From NCBI GenBank assembly GCA_965284365.1, contig OZ260079.1:6014001-6078000 (forward strand): a stretch of DNA of 64,000 nt, given 5' to 3'. Made by a program: the position numbers and the translations under genes. Position 1 is the stretch's first letter, and each line of letters opens with the position of its first letter. This document shows positions 53,491 through 61,876 of this stretch, in pieces. Under the pieces are notes generated by a model. That model was not told the DNA's origin, searched no databases, and saw only the letters and a program-made list of their open reading frames with translations. Source of the DNA: Phragmitibacter sp965284365 (GTDB lineage Bacteria; Verrucomicrobiota; Verrucomicrobiia; Verrucomicrobiales; Verrucomicrobiaceae).

Positions 53491-54198
53491 TCAGTTCAAA
53501 TCCCAAGCGCCGCGAAGCGCACGGATTCATTAACCTCTTGGAAAACGACAGGTTAGCGATTTTTCCTTTTTGAAGTCAATTTGAAAAATGAAACCAACAA
53601 TCCTCTGAGAAAGAGTTTAGCAATTGGTAAGACCAAACTTCCTTCGATGAATATTTTTGCGCCCCTTTGAAAAAATTTTAAGGCTCATCTCCAAAGCAAT
53701 CACATCAGATTGAAGTGATAAATTTCTCCAAGATGACACTCACAGGGGGGGGTATTCAAACAATGAGATGAGTACCAAAGAGTATGTCCGAGAGAATATG
53801 CCTTCACCTTCGCTGCGCTCCAGTTAATGAACGAGTTCTCACACTTTACGCGAGACTATTGAAACTGATCGGGTTAAGGCAAGCTAAGGTTGATGGTAAA
53901 GTAGAAGAGGGGCAAGCATACGTGTGGATAAACTTCCGCCACCTAGAGGCTTGAACCAATTAAAAGCGTATATAGCCTAAGCTGCCGCTCTACTTATGAG
54001 GCTTGTTTTTAATCAAAGACATTATCGTGGCATGTAGCTGTACCGCGACAACCAAAAGCACAATCATATAAAACACTTATATTGAATGTATTGTGTATCG
54101 ACTGACCATCCGCCTTAAAATCTGATGGTGCGTGAGCACCGTGTGGGTTCAAGTCCCGCTGTCGGTAACGGAGCAGTGCTTCAGAGAGAGCCCGCGCT
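53491..54198. other. AT-rich gap upstream of the DUF1800 gene
   Basis: About 700 bases without any gene, clearly richer in A and T than the surroundings between 53560 and 54110. The promoter for the leftward DUF1800-DUF1501 unit should lie at its left end. The tRNA-Leu fragment at 54114 is at its right end. I see no further structure. Confidence 0.5.
54114..54172 (+). repeat. 3' fragment of tRNA-Leu (att-like site 1)
   Basis: CTTAAAATCTGATGGTGCGT continues through GAGCACCGTG, a T arm (TTCAAGT with CCCGC) and GTCGGTAACGGAG. This equals the tRNA-Leu at 43701 from its anticodon loop to six bases past the 3' end, with four differences. The 5' half is absent. This is what an integration at the tRNA 3' end leaves at the far side of the element. 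Confidence 0.75.
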
Positions 54199-55929
54199 TC
54201 ATGTTAAGGCCTTGTGCTTATGCTTTCGCCTGGATCCACTCCCTTTGAGGGTTTTCAGGAACCGTTCCTCGGCAGCGATGGTGCCGATGAGGAACATGCG
54301 ACCCGAATGGGGCAGTTCGTAGTCCGCGGGAGGATTAATCACCCGGCGGTTCTGCTCTTCCACAGCGATCACGGTGCAACCTGTGAGCGTGCGGAGATCC
54401 AGGTCGCTCAACTTGCGCCCCGCCATGTCGGAAGGAATGACAACCGGAAAGATATTCACGCCCTCTGCCAGCAGCAGGTAGTCGGAACCACGCAACTCAT
54501 TGAGAATGGTGTTCGCGCCCATGGATGCGTAGGATAGCACCAGATCGGCTCCGGCCCGCAGCAGCGTCGATACATTGCGGTCCAGCGTGCTTCTGGTCAG
54601 GATCTGCCAGTTGCTGCGCAAACGGCGGAAGAAGATGGTCAACGCGATATTGGTGTCATCATCATGCGTGGTGATGATAAGGGTGGTCACCGAGCGAGCA
54701 GCGGCGTGTTTCAGGATATCCATCTCCGTGGCATCGCCAATGATGGCCTCAGGAATGGAGCGAACGCGCTCGGGCGATTTTTCAATGATGGTGGCTGCGC
54801 AAATGTCGAGCTCCCGGAGCGCATGGTAAGTGGCGCGTCCGACTTTGCCGCCGCCGATAATGAGCACGCGCGGTGTTTCCTTCGTCGTTGCTGTAAAGGA
54901 AGCGTTGAAGGCGTCCAACTGCTCCTTCGTGCCGGCCAGGAAGAGCAGCGTTTGATCCGTGATGGGTTGCTGAGCCTCGGCGAGCTGCAACGCGCCACGA
55001 TTCCAGGTCCCGATGACACTAATGCCGGTGCGCGTGCGAATCTCGCTGGAGGCCAGCGTTTCGCCCACCAGCGAGGTTCCCGCCGCAGATGCCTCGGCGA
55101 TGAGCAGGTCGCCGAGCTTCGCGATCACATGGGCATCGGAGTCACGAATACTCACCCGACGGGCGAATGTGTTGCCCATGATTTCCTCCAGCCGCAGCAC
55201 ATGGGTAGCGCCAGCCAGTTCCAGGACATCACGTGAGGCGTTCGTCTGCGCGGAAGCGACGATGGGCAGACGCGGGGCCAACTCGCGTGCGGTGAAGGTC
55301 ACGCTGGCATTCAACATGTCGCTGCGCGTCGTGACCAGCATCGCCGCCTGCTCGATGTGCATTTTGCGATACGTTTCCGGATCGTCCAGATCGCCCACCC
55401 CCGCACGGATGCCGCGCCCATGCAGCTCCAGAGCCTCGGCGACCGTCGGACAGAGCACCATGTAGGTATGGCCGTATTTCTCCAACATCGGTATGAGAGA
55501 TGAGGCCACGGCATCATAACACGTCAGCAACACATGATTCTGTGTGTTCTTCGGCAGCTCACGAGGAGCCTTTGCCATGGCCTGCGCTCGCATCCACGGC
55601 GCGTAGAAAAATTCAATAAAGGTAAATGGGAGCAGTACCAGCAGGAAGATGACTCCCGTCACCAACACCACAATGGAGAAGAGCCTCCCCACATCCCCAG
55701 TGAAGGTGATATCTCCAAAGCCAAGCGTGGTCATGACCGTGCAAGTCCAGTAAAAGCCGGTGATCCACGAGTGCTCCCGGCCCTCCATCAGCATGATAAT
55801 ATGGAACAACACGCTGAACGTGGTGATAAGGCCCAGCAGGACCGCCAGCAGATTCAGCAGAGCCTTCAGGTTCGCACGGCTGGCGCGGTCCCCCATGATC
55901 GAGGCGATTATGGAGACAAGACCCTTCAT
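54199..55929 (-). CDS. Two-helix K+ channel with RCK/TrkA domains
   Basis: I choose the ATG at 55929 (MKGLVSIIASIMGDRAS; 576 residues); an extension to 55983 lacks conserved sequence. Two membrane helices flank the selectivity filter TLGFGD (68-73), in the order typical of bacterial two-helix K+ channels (LLAVLLGLITTFSVLFHIIM, filter, LFSIVVLVTGVIFLLVLLPF). Two RCK-type nucleotide-binding units follow: HVLLTCYDAVASSLIPML, and RVLIIGGGKVGRATYHALRE with GDATEMDIL. TrkA-C-like segments close the units (GISVIGTWNRGAL; ILNELRGSDYLLLAEGV). It should gate potassium flow in response to nucleotide or ligand. It sits alone between two tRNA-Leu-like scars. Confidence 0.9.
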   Translation of the reverse strand: MKGLVSIIASIMGDRASRANLKALLNLLAVLLGLITTFSVLFHIIMLMEGREHSWITGFYWTCTVMTTLGFGDITFTGDVGRLFSIVVLVTGVIFLLVLLPFTFIEFFYAPWMRAQAMAKAPRELPKNTQNHVLLTCYDAVASSLIPMLEKYGHTYMVLCPTVAEALELHGRGIRAGVGDLDDPETYRKMHIEQAAMLVTTRSDMLNASVTFTARELAPRLPIVASAQTNASRDVLELAGATHVLRLEEIMGNTFARRVSIRDSDAHVIAKLGDLLIAEASAAGTSLVGETLASSEIRTRTGISVIGTWNRGALQLAEAQQPITDQTLLFLAGTKEQLDAFNASFTATTKETPRVLIIGGGKVGRATYHALRELDICAATIIEKSPERVRSIPEAIIGDATEMDILKHAAARSVTTLIITTHDDDTNIALTIFFRRLRSNWQILTRSTLDRNVSTLLRAGADLVLSYASMGANTILNELRGSDYLLLAEGVNIFPVVIPSDMAGRKLSDLDLRTLTGCTVIAVEEQNRRVINPPADYELPHSGRMFLIGTIAAEERFLKTLKGSGSRRKHKHKALT

Positions 55930-56018
55930 AGACCGCAACCCTGCGCCGCGTTCGGGGCCTATGCAACTTCTAGCGCCACGCAATCAGCTGGGGAAACACG
56001 GCCATAGGCGCTGGAAAA

Positions 56019-56041
56019 AGCATCAGACTTGAATCTGATGA
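56019..56041 (+). repeat. Short tRNA-Leu anticodon-arm-like hairpin (att-like site 2, tentative)
   Basis: GCATCAGACTT followed by GAATCTGATG reproduces the anticodon stem of the tRNA-Leu (stem TCAGA/TCTGA), but the loop is CTTGAA. The preceding bases (CATAGGCGCTGGAAAAAG) resemble the D-arm side of the tRNA only loosely. Nothing of the T arm is present. It may be a heavily decayed scar or a chance hairpin. Confidence 0.4.
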
Positions 56042-56091
56042 TCTATCAATCATGTCCTGACAACGAGTCGCCTTGAAGAATGCCTCGTAGC

Positions 56092-57378
56092 TCAAGGCAG
56101 CACAACCACGTCGGCTTTCGCATCTGTCGCATTGGCTGCTGCATGCTTTTCATCCACTCCATCGCAGAGGACTACCATCTTTTTGGATGGACCATTCGTG
56201 TCGGGCAGAGCAGCGATACCTTCGGGGTGGTCTTTGCCAGCGAGATTCCCAAGGTCAATGAAGGTCTGCCATCTCTGGCTCTTGTCACTTATCTTGTCGG
56301 AATTCTTCTTGTCCCCAAACGTGACGGTGTCCCCACCTTTCATGGCGGTGATGGCGCCTTTCCACAATCTGAGATTGGTAGGCCCGTCCAGAACTTGGGT
56401 TGGGCCACTAAGGATCCAAAGGCTGTCGCCATCCGCATCGAGGTGAAGGTCTCGAATGCCCAGCCCTCCGAGATCCACGAAGTGCTTTCGGTAGAGAGCT
56501 CCGCCATCAAACGCGTCGAGTTCCAGGTTACCATCAGCCTTTTCCTTGATTTGAATCTCCAGGATGCACGCGGTACCACGTAGCACAGGCCCGCGCAGAC
56601 CCAGATAGATGCTGCGGCCCACGACAGCCATCCCCTCAATATCGAATCCATTGTCCTTGCTGGGGATCACCGGCTGGGCAACGTCATTCACCATATCAAA
56701 GAATCGTCCGAAATGCTGATCCTGCTTATCCTTGCTCTTCATCAGGCCGCATAAATCCCACCCAACCGGAGGGCTGTTCAACCTGCCCGCCTTTCGTGCG
56801 CCATCTGCGGCCACCAGCTTCGCATTTCCTGCCGCGTCTTTGACCAGCGGAATACGGCCAATGAATAGACGGTTCGGACCCTGGTCCACCTTCGCCAGCC
56901 GTTCCAGGTTCTTATCCTGCTTCTTGTCATCCTTCGCTTCTTTACGGTTCGCGCTATGGGAGCCAACGAAGTACAAATATTGGTCTTTTCCCACCACGAG
57001 ACCTTCCATATCAATCTCCTCCACCCGTCCGTCCTCGTCCGTTTTGCTACAGATCAGCGGCATAAACTGAGAAATAAGCAGCGTTTGATGGGAGCCATAG
57101 CTGCCATCCTCTTGACGAATCAGTTGCTCCAGACTGGGCGATTCATTCACGGTTTCACCACACGCCAGAAACAGGGTGCGACCCTCGTTGGCGAAGGCAA
57201 TTCCGGAAAGACCATCCCGAAATTTTTTCCGGTCCTTCTCCGACCCACCTTGAGGGAGAAAGGTGGCAGCCTTGAACTGCAATTGTAGAGTGTTGGGGTC
57301 AGCCGCTGTCAGGCGTGAACCAGAGGCAGCGAGAATGCCAACGGTGAACAGGCAAAAGAGGAGCGTTTTTGCAGTCAT
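56092..57378 (-). CDS. Secreted DUF3616 protein
   Basis: The 428-residue protein has a signal peptide (LLFCLFTVGILAASGSRLTA). The mature part follows the DUF3616 pattern: LSGIAFANEGRTLFLACGET, DMEGLVVGKDQYLYFVGSHS, FDIEGMAVVGRSIYLGLRGP and LGIRDLHLDADGDSLWILSG. It looks like a six-bladed beta-propeller with DxEGM-type strands. The binding partner is unknown. It is leftward and shares its direction with the phosphatase gene, but the 155-base gap contains a terminator-like hairpin at 57509. Confidence 0.85.
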   Translation of the reverse strand: MTAKTLLFCLFTVGILAASGSRLTAADPNTLQLQFKAATFLPQGGSEKDRKKFRDGLSGIAFANEGRTLFLACGETVNESPSLEQLIRQEDGSYGSHQTLLISQFMPLICSKTDEDGRVEEIDMEGLVVGKDQYLYFVGSHSANRKEAKDDKKQDKNLERLAKVDQGPNRLFIGRIPLVKDAAGNAKLVAADGARKAGRLNSPPVGWDLCGLMKSKDKQDQHFGRFFDMVNDVAQPVIPSKDNGFDIEGMAVVGRSIYLGLRGPVLRGTACILEIQIKEKADGNLELDAFDGGALYRKHFVDLGGLGIRDLHLDADGDSLWILSGPTQVLDGPTNLRLWKGAITAMKGGDTVTFGDKKNSDKISDKSQRWQTFIDLGNLAGKDHPEGIAALPDTNGPSKKMVVLCDGVDEKHAAANATDAKADVVVLP

Positions 57379-57508
57379 AATGTGAGAGAAGATTAAGTAA
57401 CGAAATCGTCTGCGTTTGATTTATCAGGATGACTTTGGCGCGCATCCGTGCTGTTTCATGAGATGCCAATAGACATAGAACAAGGAATGTGGAGTTAAGT
57501 GGATTTTA

Positions 57509-57531
57509 TCGTCTGGATCTCATCCAGACGA
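57509..57531 (-). terminator. Terminator-like hairpin after the phosphatase gene
   Basis: TCGTCTGGAT, a CTC loop and ATCCAGACGA make a perfect ten-pair stem. It lies three bases beyond the stop of the leftward gene at 57534 and is followed by an A/T-rich stretch. The weak U-run makes it a moderately confident terminator. Confidence 0.6.
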
Positions 57532-57533
57532 AA

Positions 57534-58595
57534 TCAGATCAGCGTCCTGGTGCCAGATTTAAACACCGTGGTAGACGCACCCTGGGTCGTGCTGAAGCCA
57601 ACAAGTTTCCAGGTCAATTCCTTGGACTTCACATGCAGGTGCAGGAACCCGAAGCATGACTCGAAAAAATGGCTGGTGAAACCAATCTCGGAAGGTTTGG
57701 CCAATGCGTGGCGCTTCTGGGGATAGTCGCCTCCCCCACCACCAGAGATGAGAAAGTCGATACTCTGGTAGTCAGGGTGGGTGACGTGTTGGAGGCTGTG
57801 ATCGTGACCGGAGACATACAGTGGACAGGTGGACAGTCTCGGTAGCAGGTGCTTGCGGAGGATTTGATACATATCCCTGTCATAGGGGTCACGATGGCGG
57901 CCGTCTTCATCGTAGTGAAACCCGGCGCTCCACATCGGTTGATGGGCCACCGGGATCACCCATGGGCCTTTGTCTGTCTTTTTCATCTCCTCATCCAGCC
58001 ATGCCATCTGCTTCGTCCAGAGGGCGCCATTGGGCGCACGCAGATGGTCTGTATTGGTGTCCAGCATGAGAAAGGTAATCAGAGGCTGGCCAGCGATGGT
58101 GAAGTCGCGCCGGTACCATGTGTCCGTGCCCTGCGCATCCCAGGACCAGCGCTTGCCCGGTAGTCGTGCGTAGGCGATTTCATGGTGGTAGTTTTTATCC
58201 TTTGGCCCGGCCTGCTCCGGTTCCTCGTAGTCGTGATTACCGAGGATAAATGGAATGGGGCAGGCCCAGTCCGCAGCGGGATACAAGTCCTCCAGACCCC
58301 ACTGCCAGCGTGAATCGCTCACGCCAGAGAGGGTGCCGTAAAAATTGTCCCCCAAGGCAAGCAGTGCGGTGGGAGTGATATTTCCGTTCTTGATATAAGC
58401 GGTGGCTTCCTGTGCCAGTCGGGCCTGCCACCGACGCTTCTTCTTGTCGCTATCGCTATTGCCAGGCGGTGCACCCCAGTCACCGATTGCAATGAAGTGG
58501 AGTCCGTCCTGTGGCTCTTCCGCATGCGTCATCTGCGGCATGGTGGCAGCGGCTGCCGCCCCTGCAATGAACGATCTTCGCGACAGGTGTTTCAT
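57534..58595 (-). CDS. Exported metallophosphatase (purple acid phosphatase type)
   Basis: The 353-residue protein has a twin-arginine signal (SRRSFIAGAAAAATMPQ). It carries the calcineurin-like metal motifs in order: FIAIGDWG (GDWG at 38-41), GDNFYG (82-87), GNHDYE (119-124), VAHQPMW and VSGHDHSLQH. These position a dinuclear metal centre that hydrolyses phosphomonoesters. The relatively short N-terminal part before the GDWG matches small bacterial purple-acid-phosphatase-like enzymes. It is probably periplasmic and used for phosphate scavenging; the exact substrate is unknown. Confidence 0.9.
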   Translation of the reverse strand: MKHLSRRSFIAGAAAAATMPQMTHAEEPQDGLHFIAIGDWGAPPGNSDSDKKKRRWQARLAQEATAYIKNGNITPTALLALGDNFYGTLSGVSDSRWQWGLEDLYPAADWACPIPFILGNHDYEEPEQAGPKDKNYHHEIAYARLPGKRWSWDAQGTDTWYRRDFTIAGQPLITFLMLDTNTDHLRAPNGALWTKQMAWLDEEMKKTDKGPWVIPVAHQPMWSAGFHYDEDGRHRDPYDRDMYQILRKHLLPRLSTCPLYVSGHDHSLQHVTHPDYQSIDFLISGGGGGDYPQKRHALAKPSEIGFTSHFFESCFGFLHLHVKSKELTWKLVGFSTTQGASTTVFKSGTRTLI

Positions 58596-59230
58596 GCAGT
58601 ATCAATGCTGAGACTTTGTATTGGCTGGCATGTGGGCGAGGCAGTTCGCGACTAACCTGAAAGCCCGCTCTCAAATGAGTTAGCTTAGGTCGCATTTACC
58701 ACGCTCTGCTGAAACCAAAGGCAATATTTGGTGGTAGAGCAAGACAAATCGCCGTGCACAAAACGTTTTTTCGACCAAATAAGGTTACGGAAAACAAAGA
58801 TACTTACAGCTTTCTTTGGCGCCATCGAAAGATATGGTTACAAGTCTGCCGTCGCCTATGCAAGCCAACACCTAACAAGCAAAAGTAATTATCTTTTTAA
58901 TGCCTGCCAACATCAGCCGCCATGCACGTCAATCCGTTGCGATTTCTGCTCAAGATACCACCCCGCGCGACAGGTGATAATCTCGATCCACGGCGCCTGG
59001 CACAATCGGAGCGAGGCATTCGGCGCAGCAAATAAAAGATGGTGTAAACGAAGTGCTCCCTGTGTGAAGCCTCTTCGTGCGGTTTTGATGAGATACCCAG
59101 CGAGACGCGCCTCATCGGGAACGTTTTCCCACAGACTGCCGTAATTAACGAGATTGATTCGCAAACAAACACCTGCATTAAATTTGAATGGCATGCGCCC
59201 GGTTTCCATGCAAAATGCGAAATCCCATTC
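58596..59230. other. Gap without evident genes
   Basis: This 635-base gap between a leftward and a rightward gene should hold the promoters of both. I see no tRNA, terminator or protein with plausible composition. A 161-codon frame on the minus strand (58897-59382) covers the 59231 gene in antisense and is rejected. Confidence 0.5.
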
Positions 59231-59476
59231 ATGAAAGTAAAACACACTCTCCCCGTCATTCTCTGCGGAGCCATTCTGGCTGGATCTGCAACCGCCGCCC
59301 CACCCGCGCGTAGCACACCGAAACCTGCCGCAACCGTTGTCGAGGTCCCGGCGAAGGAAAAGAAAGTCTTCTTCTTCTTCAAGAAAAAGAAAAAGGCTCC
59401 GACACCAGCACCCGCGCCGACGCCGGTTCCGGCGCCTAATGCGGGTGGTAAAGCAAAGGGCCCGCCGAAGCCCTGA
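59231..59476 (+). CDS. Small exported Lys/Pro-rich protein
   Basis: The 81-residue product has a signal peptide (MKVKHTLPVILCGAILAGSA, cleavage after ATA). A low-complexity mature part follows with VFFFFKKKKKAPTPAPAPTP and a Gly/Pro end. The Lys cluster flanked by Phe and the Pro-Ala repeats suggest a cell-wall-associated or DNA/LPS-binding peptide, but no family is known. It stands alone. Confidence 0.5.
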   Translation: MKVKHTLPVILCGAILAGSATAAPPARSTPKPAATVVEVPAKEKKVFFFFKKKKKAPTPAPAPTPVPAPNAGGKAKGPPKP

Positions 59477-59499
59477 TCCGCGAGCGGTCGGCTTACCGC

Positions 59500-59587
59500 A
59501 CGAATCCCGCGCTAGATGCTTCAGACTTAAAATCTGATGTCAGGTGCCTGCGGGTATCGTGCGGCTTCCAGTCCCGCTGCCGTTCAT
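59500..59587 (+). repeat. Degenerate tRNA-Leu-like sequence (att-like site 3)
   Basis: GCTAGATGCTTCAGACTTAA and AATCTGATG match the D-arm edge and the anticodon arm (anticodon TAA) of tRNA-Leu. After a diverged variable region comes GCGGCTTCCAGTCCCGCTGC, close to its T arm. The T stem has a mismatch (GCGGC against CCCGC), and no paired acceptor is present, so it is not a working tRNA. It is more diverged than the 54114 copy. Confidence 0.65.
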
Positions 59588-59718
59588 CCGGACGGTCGAA
59601 TGAAGCGAAGCCGAACTTCGCGCAATGGCCGTCCCTTAAGGACAGGATTATCGCCCACTCGACTTGTAGCCGGACGACGAATCAGTAGACATGCGTCATT
59701 CAACCGCATAATCGATCC

Positions 59719-60099
59719 ATGAAAATCCTCTCCACTCTGAGCGTGGTTTTGTTGACCGCTTCCATGGCCTGCCACGAGAAACCGAAGAAGAACAAGCCCG
59801 AGCCACCGTCTCGGCCATCTGGCGCCGGAAGTCAGGGTCAGGCAAACGGCAAACGCCCAGCCTTGAATACGGAAGAGTCTTTCAATCGCTTCGACAAGAA
59901 TCGCGATGGCGTGGTTGTTAAGAGCGAAATCCTTGATTCTCCTTTGGGCCAGAAGAATCCAACGCATGCGGAACAACTCTTTTCCCGCAGGGACAAGAAC
60001 CAGGACCAGCAGCTCTCCAAGGCCGAATGGACGGTCAAGATGGATCCCCCTCCCCGTCCAAGTGGCGAAGCACCTTCCAGCAACGAACGCCCCCTCTGA
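59719..60099 (+). CDS. Small EF-hand lipoprotein
   Basis: The 126-residue product starts MKILSTLSVVLLTASMAC, a lipoprotein signal with SMAC as lipobox. After a Lys/Pro/Gly-rich linker come two EF-hand loops, DKNRDGVVVKSE and DKNQDQQLSKAE. The second has Gln where Gly is usual, yet keeps the acidic ligand spacing. It should be surface-anchored and calcium-binding. It resembles the larger EF-hand lipoprotein at 41019 in design, not in sequence. The next gene is 92 bases downstream. Confidence 0.7.
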   Translation: MKILSTLSVVLLTASMACHEKPKKNKPEPPSRPSGAGSQGQANGKRPALNTEESFNRFDKNRDGVVVKSEILDSPLGQKNPTHAEQLFSRRDKNQDQQLSKAEWTVKMDPPPRPSGEAPSSNERPL

Positions 60100-60191
60100 C
60101 GCGGCTTGCTTGAGAACAGTCGGCCCTGAATAACTTGGGGCTGACCCTTGTCCCTTGACCCACGCCACACCATCGGCGAGCGAGAAGACGA

Positions 60192-60743
60192 ATGCCCCTG
60201 CTTCTGCTTGTCCTGGCCCTGCTGGGGTTTCTCGTGCTCTTCACGGTGGCGATCCCGTTCGGGATCATCGGACGATATCGGGCGGGGACCATGCGCCGCC
60301 GTGCCCGTCCCTGGCTTGCCGCCGTAAATTCCGTCAGTATCGGCATCTCCGTTTTGCTCTTCATGGTGACGGCGCTGATCGCTAACACCTGGATTCATGG
60401 AGCACTCGGCTACAGCGCGGTAGGCCTCGGAGGAGGACTTGTCCTCGGGCTCCTGGGTCTGCGTCTGACGCAATGGCAAACCATCACAAACGTACTCTAC
60501 TACACGCCCAACCGCTGGCTGGTGCTCGCCATCACGTTAGGCGTATCCTTGCGGCTGGCCTTTGGTCTCTGGCGTGTGTGGGAGGCATGGCATGGTTCAT
60601 CTAATGGTCACTCATGGTTGGCCGAGTCCGGCGTCGCCGGGTCGATGGCCACAGGCGCGGTCGTGCTCGGTTATTACCTCACGTATTGGCTGGGGATCTG
60701 GTGGCGCACCCGCAAGCCGGCCCATGTAATCATCGACGTCTAG
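60192..60743 (+). CDS. Membrane protein, possibly CcdC/DUF1453-like
   Basis: The 183-residue protein is almost entirely hydrophobic, with five or six membrane helices: LLLLVLALLGFLVLFTVAIP, VSIGISVLLFMVTALIANTW, GLGGGLVLGLLGLRLTQWQT, WLVLAITLGVSLRLAFGLWR and GAVVLGYYLTYWLGIWW. The arrangement of the central helices around LGLLGLRL ... VLYYTPNRW recalls DUF1453/CcdC proteins, a weak similarity. It might therefore affect thiol or envelope functions; confidence is low. It precedes gpsA by 77 bases. Confidence 0.55.
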   Translation: MPLLLLVLALLGFLVLFTVAIPFGIIGRYRAGTMRRRARPWLAAVNSVSIGISVLLFMVTALIANTWIHGALGYSAVGLGGGLVLGLLGLRLTQWQTITNVLYYTPNRWLVLAITLGVSLRLAFGLWRVWEAWHGSSNGHSWLAESGVAGSMATGAVVLGYYLTYWLGIWWRTRKPAHVIIDV

Positions 60744-60820
60744 ACCTGCTTGTGAAGTCATGGGCGGAGGCTGCAGGCTGCGTATCTTGCGCCGCACCTG
60801 TTGTGGTGCGATGAGATGAG

Positions 60821-61855
60821 ATGATGCCCCTTGAATGCTCTTCCGAGGAGCCCTGGCCAAAGATCGCCATATTGGGCGCGGGCAATATGGGCACCGCTTT
60901 TGCTCACACCTTGGCTGTTCACGGCCGTGACGTATCCATGTGGGACCACTTCCCTCAGGTGGTCGAGGACATCACAACTTCCCGCGTCAATACACGGTTC
61001 CTGCCGGACGTCTCATTGCATGCCAACATAGAGGCGCATAAATCCGCAACCGAGTGCGTCGCAGGAGCGAGCTTGATCATCTTTGCGGTTCCGTCGAGCT
61101 TCATCAGAAGTACCCTGGAATCAGTCCTGCCAGCTTTGCATCCTGAGACCGTGCTCCTGAATGTCGCCAAAGGCTTTGCCGCAGCCAGTCACCTGCCCAT
61201 CATCTCGGCGCTTATGGAACTCACTCCCGCCCACTGTTGGGTGCACCTGGCCGGACCTTGCATTGCAAACGAACTCGCCCGCGGTCAGCCAGCATCGGTC
61301 GTCATAGCATCCCATTCAGAGCAGACGGCGGAGTCGGTGGCGCGCTGGTGTAGCGGGCCCTTGTTGGACTGCAGCGTCACTACGGATCTATCCGGCGCCA
61401 TGCTCGGCGGCATCCTGAAGAACGTCTATGCCATCCTCCTGGGCTGCCTTTACGAACTGAATGGAAATCGGAGGAACATCGCTGCCTGTGCGGTAACCTC
61501 GAGCGTGGCCGAGATGGCTCGCATCTCCATTGCGTATGGCGCCCGTTCGTCGACAATTTATGGGCTTTCAGGGCTCGGAGATCTGATCGGGACAGGATCA
61601 TCTCTGGACAGTCACAATTTCAAATTCGGTCAATCACTCGCTTCGGGCCATGTGGGAGCCCTTCTTCCATCAGAATTGTTGCCAGAGGGCGCGAGAGCCG
61701 CCGCAACGGTATGCCGTATGGCCTCCGATAAACAACTGTCAGCACCGCTCGCCCAGTGGGTGCAAGCCTCCATCGCCGGACAGACCCCGAGCTTGGAAGG
61801 CATCCTCGCCGCCTTGCGCGCTGCCAGATCGGGGGAGGCGAACGACGTCGAGTAA
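60821..61855 (+). CDS. gpsA: Glycerol-3-phosphate dehydrogenase [NAD(P)+], divergent
   Basis: About 344 residues; the first two codons are both ATG. The N-terminal Rossmann domain has IAILGAGNMGTAFAHTLA. Family motifs follow: VAKGFAAASHLPII, AGPCIANELARGQPASVVIA, the catalytic-lysine strand LGGILKNVYAILLGC, and GLSGLGDLIGTGSSLDSHNF. GpsA oxidises sn-glycerol-3-phosphate or, in the direction used by cells, reduces DHAP to start phospholipid synthesis. The usual SRN in the last motif reads SHN and the usual SGP is AGP, so it is a divergent member. The fold and core motifs still point to GpsA or a close paralogue. The Nramp-like gene follows after about 20-35 bases. Confidence 0.8.
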   Translation: MMPLECSSEEPWPKIAILGAGNMGTAFAHTLAVHGRDVSMWDHFPQVVEDITTSRVNTRFLPDVSLHANIEAHKSATECVAGASLIIFAVPSSFIRSTLESVLPALHPETVLLNVAKGFAAASHLPIISALMELTPAHCWVHLAGPCIANELARGQPASVVIASHSEQTAESVARWCSGPLLDCSVTTDLSGAMLGGILKNVYAILLGCLYELNGNRRNIAACAVTSSVAEMARISIAYGARSSTIYGLSGLGDLIGTGSSLDSHNFKFGQSLASGHVGALLPSELLPEGARAAATVCRMASDKQLSAPLAQWVQASIAGQTPSLEGILAALRAARSGEANDVE

Positions 61856-61876
61856 CAAAGCTGCCCCACGTATCCT

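Noticed and set aside
59500..59587. A second functional tRNA-Leu
   Set aside because: The T stem has a mismatch and the acceptor arms do not pair, so it is recorded as a scar.
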